Shown one piece after another: positions 14,858 through 22,800 of a stretch of 64,000 nucleotides of DNA; within the stretch, counting starts at the first letter, position 1; every line of letters begins with the position of its first letter. The position numbers and the translations under genes are program-made. This DNA is from Simonsiella sp051414845 (GTDB lineage Bacteria; Pseudomonadota; Gammaproteobacteria; Burkholderiales; Neisseriaceae). Below the pieces are notes generated by a model. It had not been told where the DNA came from. It did no database searches and saw nothing but the letters and a program-made list of their open reading frames with translations. The stretch covers positions 1,860,001 through 1,924,000 of the forward strand of contig CP183313.1 in NCBI GenBank assembly GCA_051414845.1, in the 5' to 3' direction.

Positions 14858-15033
14858 TTGTGAATCTCCGAATTGTTTATGTCATAAATTGTTAAATCTA
14901 CGGAGTGGATTGTACTTTGATGATATAAATTACGTCCTAAGTCTGTACATATTCAAACAAAAGCATTGCGAAATATCAAATTAATTACAACCAATTACCA
15001 ACAGTCGGTTTAAAAATACAGTACTGACCAAAA

Positions 15034-15813
15034 TTAATCTCGATAAGCTAGAAAATAAAGCCCACCCACAAACACCGCCCCACCAATTGCATTACCAATG
15101 TACACCGCCACCATATTCAACCAAAACTCCCCCCAAGAAATCGCCGCCCCGCCCCAAATCGCCGCGGGAATCACAAACATATTCGCCACAACGTGTTGAA
15201 ACCCAATCAACACAAACACCATCACAGGAAACCAAATTCCCAAAATCTTGCCACTCATATCCTTCGCCGCATAACACAGCCACACTGCCAAACACACCAA
15301 CCAATTACAGCCAATCCCCGACACCACCGCATGACCAAAATCTGCGTCTACCTTACTTTGTGCTGTCGCCAACGTCTTCTCCCAATACGCTCCCTCCACC
15401 AAGCCCAAATAATGCCCAAACGCATACGCCACAAACAACGCCCCCAACAAATTCGCCACACTAATCCAAGCCCAATTGCGAAACCAAGCCAGCGTCGTAA
15501 TCTGCCCCGTAAAACGCGCCACCGTTAAAGCCATCATATTGCCCGTAATCAACTCTCCACCGCCGAGCAAAATCGCAATCAAACCAATCGGAAAAACCGA
15601 AGCACCCAAAAGTGTCGCAACACTGCCCCACTCATGCGGCGCCGCCGCTACCACGCGCAAATAAGCCAAATACCCCAGCGCAATAAACGCCCCACCCAAA
15701 AAGCCCAAAATCGACATACCCAAAGGCGACAAAGCCGCCTTCGCCGCTCCCTTATCCGCCGCATAACGCAACAACGATTTCGGGTCTAATACCGCTGCAG
15801 AATGTTCCGCCAT
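15034..15813 (-). CDS. Formate/nitrite transporter (FNT) family channel
   Basis: 259 residues from ATG 15813 (MAEHSAAVLDP), preceded by GGGAG at 8 bases; the frame extends further upstream but without family similarity. Six membrane helices of the FocA/NirC fold, with family motifs GELITGNMM in the second-to-third helix region, NLLGALFVAY, and NMFVIPAAIW with the histidine-containing segment GFQHVVANM that lines the pore. FNT pentamers pass formate, nitrite or hydrosulfide. No formate or nitrite enzyme gene lies beside it, so the substrate is open; focA or nirC are both possible names. Confidence 0.88.
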   Translation of the reverse strand: MAEHSAAVLDPKSLLRYAADKGAAKAALSPLGMSILGFLGGAFIALGYLAYLRVVAAAPHEWGSVATLLGASVFPIGLIAILLGGGELITGNMMALTVARFTGQITTLAWFRNWAWISVANLLGALFVAYAFGHYLGLVEGAYWEKTLATAQSKVDADFGHAVVSGIGCNWLVCLAVWLCYAAKDMSGKILGIWFPVMVFVLIGFQHVVANMFVIPAAIWGGAAISWGEFWLNMVAVYIGNAIGGAVFVGGLYFLAYRD

Positions 15814-16106
15814 TTTTAAACTCCCAAAAAAATAAATCGCATGAAACCACAAACGTACCATCCATGATTTGACGGCACGCAAAATCAATTTAACTACATT
15901 GCACTACTTTCAGGCAGCCTGAAATTTTTCCTGCTCCTCAGTCGGATAATCGTATACGACTGACATCACTTCAGCAAAACTTGGATCTGGAGCGGCTCAT
16001 TCTCAAATATTTCTATTTAAAAATCATATATTTCACAAAGTTAAATCAAAATATGCGAGCGAGTCATTCGCGCTCCATTTCAATCTTTCTAGGCTGCCTG
16101 AAAAGA

Positions 16107-17351
16107 TTACGCACTCACTTCCAACTGCAAAAAATCTGCCAAACGCGATACTGTATCCGTTTGCGTCAATAAAAACTGCTGCCACAAATGCGCCTGAATT
16201 TGCCAGTCGCTAAAATATTCTAATAAAACAGCCCATTGCGCCATACATTCTTGTTCGCTCAATATGTGTGCGCCATTCAAATCGCCCGATAAACCGTCAA
16301 AGGCTGCCTGAAATTTTTCTTGCGAAAATACCGTGCGTGGCAAACGCCAAAATGCGTCCAATTTATCCAAATGCGCCATTTGGTCTTGCGAATAAATGTG
16401 CCAAAAGAACGGCTTACCTGCGAATTGTGCACGCACGAAACTATCTTCGCCACGAATGATTAAGATGTCCGCGGCCCATAAGCGCGTGTCAAATTTGCTT
16501 TGTGGCACAAAATCCAGTTTTTCAATTTTCAGGCTGCCTGAAACAAATGGTTTGTCGTCTTGAAGTGCGTTTTCAAACAAAAAGCCGTCGCGTTTTAAGG
16601 CTTGAATGACTTGGTTGCTAGCGATTTTGAGGGTTATCGCTTGCCCGAGTTGTTGCCATGCGTGTGCCCATTTTGTCCAGATTGGGCTATCGTAGGCAAA
16701 GATGAAAATGGTTAAGGCGCGATTTTCAGGCAGGTTTGCGGTTTCAGGCTGCCTGAAAATAGAGGATGCAACTTGATTTGCGTAGGTCGGACATTCATGC
16801 CCGACATGATTGCAACATGGTGCGTCGGGCATTAATGCCCGACCTACGAATTGCTGGTTTTCAGGCTGCCTGAAAAAGTTTTGTTGTTTTTCTGCATAGT
16901 CGGCTTCGCGCAATAATCCACCTGTTTCAGGCAGAAAACCCATTTGCCAAAAGCATTTTGTTGCGCCATTGTGTTGCAAAGACGGCATTAAATGCGTGCG
17001 CACCGCCCAATCTTCGGCACTTAAATATTCCCAATTGAGCCATGTCACACCAGTTTGCTCAATGATGTGCAACACGTTTTCAGGCAGCGTGCAGGCAAAG
17101 GTTTCTATGACCACGTTTGGCAACTCAATATCTTGTAAATCAATGACTTGTCCTTCTTGCCATATTAATACTTCAATCTCTTCTTGTTGCCAATTGGGGG
17201 CGATGGTTTGCAAGGCAGTGAAGTCGTCGAGCCACAGATAAACGCGTGCGTTCAAGCGTATTCGCAACTCTCGCGCGAGCCGCCATGCTACGCCGATGTC
17301 GCCGAAGTTGTCGATGACGGTACAAAATAACCAAAAAACAGGATTTTTCAT
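16107..17351 (-). CDS. earP: EF-P arginine rhamnosyltransferase EarP, with in-frame repeat insertion
   Basis: 414 residues. EarP transfers rhamnose from dTDP-rhamnose to the conserved Arg32 of elongation factor P, activating it for polyproline translation. Family features: N-terminal FCTVIDNFGDIGVAWRLAREL with the catalytic Asp pair, NWEYLSAEDW, and the sugar-nucleotide motif IRGEDSFVRAQFAGKPFFWHIY near residue 300. Between the two Rossmann-like halves (residues ~160-205) the protein carries FFRQPENQQ...SSIFRQPE, encoded by two DUS 117 bp apart with a REP-like inverted repeat (16781-16848) between them. Without those 39 codons the protein would be 375 residues, about the usual EarP length. 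A third DUS lies at 16528-16542. No efp gene is adjacent in this window. Confidence 0.93.
   Translation of the reverse strand: MKNPVFWLFCTVIDNFGDIGVAWRLARELRIRLNARVYLWLDDFTALQTIAPNWQQEEIEVLIWQEGQVIDLQDIELPNVVIETFACTLPENVLHIIEQTGVTWLNWEYLSAEDWAVRTHLMPSLQHNGATKCFWQMGFLPETGGLLREADYAEKQQNFFRQPENQQFVGRALMPDAPCCNHVGHECPTYANQVASSIFRQPETANLPENRALTIFIFAYDSPIWTKWAHAWQQLGQAITLKIASNQVIQALKRDGFLFENALQDDKPFVSGSLKIEKLDFVPQSKFDTRLWAADILIIRGEDSFVRAQFAGKPFFWHIYSQDQMAHLDKLDAFWRLPRTVFSQEKFQAAFDGLSGDLNGAHILSEQECMAQWAVLLEYFSDWQIQAHLWQQFLLTQTDTVSRLADFLQLEVSA
16781..16848. repeat. REP-like element (GTAGGTCGG...CCGACCTAC) inside earP
   Basis: Inverted repeat with ends CGTAGGTCGG/CCGACCTACG and inner halves ACATTCATGCCCGACA / TGTCGGGCATTAATGC-like. 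It is nearly identical to 61746-61812 and related to 27256-27343. This copy is translated in frame as part of EarP. Confidence 0.88.
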
Positions 17352-17357
17352 AGGGCG

Positions 17358-17462
17358 GATAGTGAATTAACACAGAAAGGTGCAAGGCGACCACGCCCGC
17401 CGTGTACATTGAGTACATAAGGGCGTGGGTAACACAGTAGATTTCTGTGTTGGTTCATTATA
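17358..17462. repeat. Correia-like miniature element in front of earP
   Basis: 105 bp. Ends ATAGTGAATTAACACAGAAA and, inverted from the right, TATAATGAACCAACACAGAA; inside TGCAAGGCGACC...GCCGTGTACATTGAGTACATAAGGGCG...GGTAACAC. It ends 6 bases before the earP start codon, so it must supply the earP ribosome region and possibly its promoter. Confidence 0.75.
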
Positions 17463-17554
17463 AAAAGATGTAAAAGTATGATTATAGCAAAGCTTTTCAG
17501 GCTGCCTGAAAGGTATAATTTCTGTGTTTTTAACCTATTATAGAAAGCCTTATC

Positions 17555-18031
17555 ATGAAAAAATTACTGATTGCTGCACTGCTTGCGACCAGTTTGCCTA
17601 CTTTGGCGGCGGATTTGATTGACCATAAAACGGAAAAACCGATTGCAGGAAACCAAGCGGATATTCAGGTGCTGAATTTTTGGGCAACGTATTGTGTGCC
17701 TTGCCGCAAGGAAATGCCTGAAATGAACCGTTGGTTTCAGAAAGTGAAAGCGCAAAAAAGCCCGAAAATTGAGCTGGCGGGCATTGCGATTGACAGCAAA
17801 GACAACATCAATAATTTCTTGAAAACCACGCCTGTTTCATATCCGATTTGGCGTTATACGGGCAAAAATAGCCGCGCGTTTATGAAAACCTATGGCAATA
17901 AAATTGGCGTGTTACCTTATACAATGGTGCGCGCGCCTAAATGTGGCAAGGAGCAGGCGATTGTGGGCGAAGTGGACGGTAAGAAGTTGGACCAAACGAT
18001 TAAGGCGGTTTGGGCACAGTGTAAGAAATAA
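17555..18031 (+). CDS. Periplasmic TlpA-like thioredoxin
   Basis: 158 residues. Signal peptide MKKLLIAALLATSLPTLAAD, then a thioredoxin fold with the redox motif WATYCVPCRKEMP (CVPC) near residue 50 and a cis-proline region GVLPYTMV. The C-terminus has two further cysteines (PKCGKEQ and AQCKK) that could form a second disulfide. TlpA/ResA-like proteins reduce specific disulfides in the periplasm, for example in cytochrome or oxidase assembly; the partner is not evident here. A DUS and a TATAAT-like hexamer (about 17514) lie upstream. The following open frame (18043 on) is broken. Confidence 0.85.
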   Translation: MKKLLIAALLATSLPTLAADLIDHKTEKPIAGNQADIQVLNFWATYCVPCRKEMPEMNRWFQKVKAQKSPKIELAGIAIDSKDNINNFLKTTPVSYPIWRYTGKNSRAFMKTYGNKIGVLPYTMVRAPKCGKEQAIVGEVDGKKLDQTIKAVWAQCKK

Positions 18032-18042
18032 TTTCAGGCTGC

Positions 18043-18555
18043 GTGGTGGCTGGCGATAACACGGTTTTTTATTACAGCGTAGACGATGGCTATTATTATG
18101 ACCGAGATTTACGCCGCTTGCCTTACACCTATCGTCCCGACCGTTATGCGCGTGTCCATCGTATTGATAGCATGGATGATTACCTCGGTCAGCGCAGTTG
18201 ATGGCGGCGCGTCCGTCATGATAGATATGACCATCATGACGGACATGCTCCACGCCCACTACCGCAACAAACACAATGCGATAATCAGTCGCGCCAGCGC
18301 AATTCGCGTTGGCACACGCCTGAACGAGACCCCAATAGCGTGCGCTGGAACAATACCCACCGCACCAATAGTGTGCGCATAAGAAATACTGAAGGTGCTC
18401 GCAGCGCGACTGGGCAACATCCGCGTTATGGTTATCGTCCTGCTGGGCAACGCGTTTATCCGCGTAGCTATCCTATTCACCACAATGTTGGTACTGGTTT
18501 TGGTAATAGATATGCTCGCCCTATGCACAATCATCCTAGCTGGAACCATCGTTAG
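18043..18555 (+). pseudogene. Broken gene for a His/Arg/Tyr-rich secreted protein
   Basis: A continuous reading frame starting VVAGDNTVFYYSVDDGYYYD runs to TAG at 18555 but is cut by an in-frame TGA at about 18199 (after DDYLGQRS) and has no convincing start: its 5' end abuts a partial DUS 11 bases after the preceding gene. Composition is rich in His, Arg, Tyr and Asn. The bases just before the frame would read SGC, like a lipobox cysteine, which may be chance. It looks like the tail of a secreted protein whose N-terminus was lost by recombination at the DUS. Function unknown. Confidence 0.5.
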
Positions 18556-18569
18556 TTGCGCAATACAAC

Positions 18570-18612
18570 AAGGCTGCCTGAAAACTTGTATGGTTTTCAG
18601 GCAGCCTTGTTT
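18570..18612 (+). terminator. Paired-DUS terminator
   Basis: AAGGCTGCCTGAAAAC (18570-18585) and GTTTTCAGGCAGCCTT (18593-18608) form a 16-bp stem with a 7-base loop, followed by GTTTTT. Confidence 0.85.
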
Positions 18613-18616
18613 TTAT

Positions 18617-18816
18617 AGTTGCTTAAAATAAACTATAGAGCAAGACAACAGCGACCGCTGTGTACATTAGCACATAAGGTTGCGCAGTCATATAGCCAAA
18701 CAAAACTTAAATCATTACTGCGTTGGTTCGCCTTGCTGTACTACGTGTACTATCTGCGACTCGCCGCCTTGTACTGATTTACTTTTGTTTGGCTATATTT
18801 TTCATTTTAAGCGACT
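18617..18816. repeat. Composite of nested miniature repeats (AGTYGCTTAAAAT ends)
   Basis: Outer ends AGTTGCTTAAAAT and ATTTTAAGCGACT are inverted copies of the ends found at 32153-32236. The left inner part (ACTATAGAGCAAGACAACAG...GCTGTGTACATTAGCACATAAGG) resembles half of a Correia-like element, and a complete second element lies at 18690-18798. Confidence 0.7.
18690..18798. repeat. Correia-like element with TATAGCCAAACAAAA ends
   Basis: 109 bp. Both ends read ATATAGCCAAACAAAA inward. The interior (GCCTTGTACTGATTTA, GTTGGTTCGCCTTGCTGTACTACGTGTACT) matches the core of the Correia-type elements, but the terminal repeats differ from the TATAGTG type, so this is a second terminal class of the same family. 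Confidence 0.78.
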
Positions 18817-18820
18817 ACGC

Positions 18821-19258
18821 TTAGACAATCTCTAATACAAAATACTGCTTTAAACGGTCATATACTTCGTCTTGCACATTGATACAACCATTAGTCATGA
18901 TGCGGTCGCTCACCTTATCCGAAGCAATTCGCTCTAAGCGTCGCTCTGATGGTTTGCGTGTCCACACGCGATGCAGGGCAAACAGGAAACCTTTTTCCAT
19001 TTTAAAACCAATGACATCGCCGCCGTAACCGATTTTATCAGTGGCATAAATGGTCATGTCGAATGTGCCTTTGGGCGTGGTTTTGCCGATTAAAACGGGG
19101 TGGCAATCTTGCGTATCGACAAAACATAATTCAGCGGTTTGGGTGTTCACAATCACTTTTTTGCTTTGTTTATACGCTTCTACATCCACATCTGCGGCTG
19201 CCTGAAAACTGCCGAGCAATGCCACAGCACATACTGCGACTCGTACAACTTTGCGCAT
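18821..19258 (-). CDS. L,D-transpeptidase (YkuD) family protein
   Basis: 145 residues. N-terminal signal peptide (MRKVVRVAVCAVALLGSFQAAAD). The YkuD core is short, with the conserved His in FALHRVWTRKP and the catalytic motif SDRIMTNGCINV, whose Cys forms the acyl-enzyme with the meso-diaminopimelate residue of stem peptides. Such enzymes make 3-3 cross-links or attach proteins to the wall. The protein is at the small end for the family. Its start ATG overlaps the TAA of the upstream BamE-like gene by one base (TAATG), so the two are probably translationally coupled. Confidence 0.82.
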   Translation of the reverse strand: MRKVVRVAVCAVALLGSFQAAADVDVEAYKQSKKVIVNTQTAELCFVDTQDCHPVLIGKTTPKGTFDMTIYATDKIGYGGDVIGFKMEKGFLFALHRVWTRKPSERRLERIASDKVSDRIMTNGCINVQDEVYDRLKQYFVLEIV

Positions 19259-19734
19259 TATTGACGGATTTTGGCTGGTGTTGGCACAACTTCGCGAATA
19301 ATCACTTCAGGTTCTGCCTTAGGTACGGGTGGTGGGCAAACAGCATCAACTGGGTCTACTGTGCGCCAGTGAAAGCTGCGGGCGTATTTTTGACTGTCAA
19401 ACAAGACTTTGTATTGACAAGTGGTTACGCCTTCTGTGCCTTGACCAGGTGTGTTGAAGTGGAACAAGTAATCCCATTCGCGCACGCGGAAGCCTTCGTT
19501 AAATTGTGGGCGACCGATTAAATCATACAATTGGTCTTTGCTCATGCCTGAGCGGATTTTGCTCAAGTTTTCTAAATTAGGGAATGTGCCACGGTCTTTG
19601 TTGAATGTGGTTGATTCGGGTTTTGGCCAATGCAATTCGTCGCTGGTGCCATCTGCTTTGACGTGTGTGCCTGTGCTGCCACATGCGGCTAGTGCGATGG
19701 CGGCAGCGAGCATTAATGCTGTTTGTTTCAACAT
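19258..19734 (-). CDS. BamE/SmpA-OmlA-type lipoprotein
   Basis: 158 residues. Lipoprotein signal peptide MLKQTALMLAAAIALAACGS with lipobox LAAC. Residues ~55-110 match the SmpA/OmlA fold of BamE (LSKIRSGMSKDQLYDLIGRPQFNEGFRVREWDYLFHF). The C-terminus is Pro/Val-rich (CPPPVPKAEPEVIIREVVPTPAK). BamE itself is shorter and is part of the beta-barrel assembly machine; this longer version is a relative coupled to an L,D-transpeptidase gene, which suggests a cell-envelope role rather than the core Bam complex. Ribosome site AAGGA upstream (minus strand, about 19743). Confidence 0.8.
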   Translation of the reverse strand: MLKQTALMLAAAIALAACGSTGTHVKADGTSDELHWPKPESTTFNKDRGTFPNLENLSKIRSGMSKDQLYDLIGRPQFNEGFRVREWDYLFHFNTPGQGTEGVTTCQYKVLFDSQKYARSFHWRTVDPVDAVCPPPVPKAEPEVIIREVVPTPAKIRQ

Positions 19735-19771
19735 TTTGTATCCTTCATTTTCTAAATTGTGACTGGGGTTG

Positions 19772-19809
19772 CTTTCAGGCTGCCTGAAAACTTTTCAGGC
19801 AGCCTGAAA
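19772..19809 (-). terminator. Paired-DUS hairpin after the adhesin gene
   Basis: Two DUS head to head (19774-19788 and 19793-19808) give a GGCTGCCTGAAAA/TTTTCAGGCAGCC stem 11-30 bases downstream of the adhesin stop codon. Confidence 0.65.
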
Positions 19810-19819
19810 GATTAACGGT

Positions 19820-22800
19820 TTACCATTGATAACCGGCACCAATACTACCACCAACATGACCTTTGCTATTGCCAGTTGCAATCCCTTTGATAATCCAGTT
19901 ACCGCCATCGCTAATGGCAGAGAAACCAACTGCATAACCTTGCTTGCCGCGGTATGTACTACCTGCAAGGGCCACCATGCTCTTGCCTGGTAAATAAGCT
20001 TGCGGCAAACCTGCTGCTGCCATGGCTGCGGCAGTACCTGCGTCGGCATTATCGGCTACGTCATTGATGTGATTGTGCACATCGCCTAAACCTTTGTTCA
20101 GTTGATTGACATTTACGGCGTCCGTGCCTGCTTTGCCTTCTTCAACGTTGTGGATGGTTACGGGTTTGTTACCATCTGCGCCAACTAGCGTTACGTGGTT
20201 GCTTGGATTGCCGCCATTGCTTGTCGTTGGATTGCTCTCATCGGAGTATTGTACTGGGCTGGCTTTGGCAATGTTGTACAACTGCGAGCCATTAACTGCG
20301 TCGGTTGATGTTGCTGAAATTTCGCCTGGTGCCACGCCTGTGATTTTCGTATTGCCTGCGTTAATACCTGCATTGTTAATCACGACTTTTCCGCCATTGC
20401 TGTTGGCTACTGTGACACTGCTAAAGTCCACATCATCTTTGGTTGCGACAGAAATGGTATTGCCATTTTGTGTAATCGCAATATTTTTTCCTGCATCTAC
20501 CGTTACCGTCTTGCCTGGATTGACCAATTCTGTGCTGCTGCCTTTTACCGTGCCTTGAGATGCGCTGGTAGTTAAGTTGAAGCCAGAGTTGTTAATCGCG
20601 TCGGCAACATTTTTTACCGTAGCGACTTTGTCGCCATCATTGGCATTAGGTACTGCAACGCCATTGGTGGCTTGAATGCTACCTGTATTGGCTTTGATGG
20701 CACCGCTTGCATTTTTGGTAATCGTTGTCCCATCAACATTCACAGAAACATCATAAACATTGCTGCCATCAGCATCTGTGCGTTCTGTAACCGTAACAGA
20801 TTTATCGTTGGACGTGACTTTTTCTTTTGAGCCACCACCATTGCCGTTGATACCATCTTTACCATTGGTAATCACAGCAACTTCGGTTTTGCTACCATCT
20901 GAATCAACTTGGCTCACTTTCACGCTGCCATCCGCTTGTTTCTCAGCAACAACTGATTTACCGTCCTTACCATCGATACCATTGATACCGTCTTTACCTG
21001 CTGCGCCAGTATCACCCTTGTCACCTTTTTCGCCTTTAGCACCATCCTCAACAGTAGAAGTTATTGTCGAGCCGTCTGCATTTTTAGCAGTAATGGTAGT
21101 AGTGGTACCTGCTTTATTTACAGTAAGCGTTGGTGATGCACCATCTTTACCATTTTGCCCTGCTGCACCCGTATCTCCTTTATCCCCTTTTACACCATCT
21201 GTAACAACAGCCGTTGATGTTGTGCCATCAGCGTTTTTAGTGGAAATGGTTGTAGTGTTACCTGTTTTATCTACAGTAATAGTTGGTGATACACCATCTT
21301 TACCATCTTTCCAAGTAACAGTTTGTGGATTATCAGGATTGTTTGGATCGATAATAGTCAGCGTATAAGTGCCATTTTTATTATCCACAAGCTGAGTTTT
21401 GCTACCTTGAATCGTAATGTTGCGTATATTACCATTAGTAGCACCTGTCACTTTAATGCCATCTGTACCAATAAACTTCACTTCATTGGCATTTTTAACT
21501 GCATCGCTATACCCATTACCTGAAGCTGAGACAACCCAACCCATATTGCGCAAATCGCCGACAGTCGCAACATTGCTATTAGGAACATCGGTTGTATTAC
21601 CCAAGTTCACAATATCAACAGAACCTACAGCACCAGTTGCGCCCATTGGTGCTGTGGCAACAGCATTACTGGTTAAACCACTTTTGGCATTGGTTAAAAT
21701 AGTTGGTGTAGTTGTAGTATTTGCATTAACTGTACCATTATTCATTGACGCAATAACATCTGTAACAGGGTGGATACTTTTATCAACTGGATTACCTGCA
21801 GCATCAAGTTCTGTATTGACTGGATAAAAATTTCCATTAGGCGATTTTGCCAATGGCTTTCCGTTAGAATCGGTATACACCACAGGCATTTGATCCAGCG
21901 TGCCTTTAGCAACCAAATAAAGCTGCGAACCATTAATAGCATCTGTAGAAGCTGCTGAAATCAGACCTGCTGCTACATTTTGAATCCGACGCTCTTTACC
22001 AACATCACCCACAGATATGACACCAACCGATGTTGCTCCTGCGAAGCCACCATAAGTAATACCATTTACAGTACCCTTAGATACTGTACCTGCAAGCCCA
22101 CCTGTTGCATTCGTTGTTCCAACAGCTGAACCAGTACCCAAAAAAACAGAGTTATTTGCAGTTTGAGTAATCTTGTTACCTAATGCAAACACGTCTGTTT
22201 GTGTCGCAGCAATAGTATTGTTATTGCCTATAGAATAACTATCATCAGCACTAATAATTGAAGGATCACCTAAGGCACCAGAATGGCTGCCTGAAACAAT
22301 ATTTCCAGTACCAATAGAGATAGATTGCAAACCAGTAGCCTGTGCACCATCACCAAGAGCAATAGCTTGATTATTTACCGCCTTAGCAGATGCTCCAATT
22401 GCAATCGCACTTTTAATATCTTTAACACCTGAAACGGAGGTAATTTTGTTAGTTACGTTATCCCTCACTATTACAGGTGTTGCCGTCCCTGCAATTGCTT
22501 TATCACCAATAGCAATTACTCCCTTACCGATTGCTTGAGCAAAAGTACCTTGCGCTATAGCTGGCGCAAAATCATCTAAACTTGTTGTAGCATGCGGTAA
22601 ATTATTTTCATTAAATGAACCATTATTGTAACCTGCCGCAATGGTACCTTTACCCAATGCCAAATCTCCAGCATTTTTAGCATACGCATCTTTGCCTACT
22701 GCTGTTGCAGATAAACCTAATGCCTGTGCGTCGTAACCCACCGCATTAGAAAAAGCACCTGAGGCCAATGCATTCGTACCCAAAGCATTTGCATTATTAG

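Noticed and set aside
18199..18201. In-frame TGA in the His-rich frame as a selenocysteine codon
   Set aside because: No hairpin of SECIS type that I can see, no selenoprotein similarity, and the gene has also lost its start.
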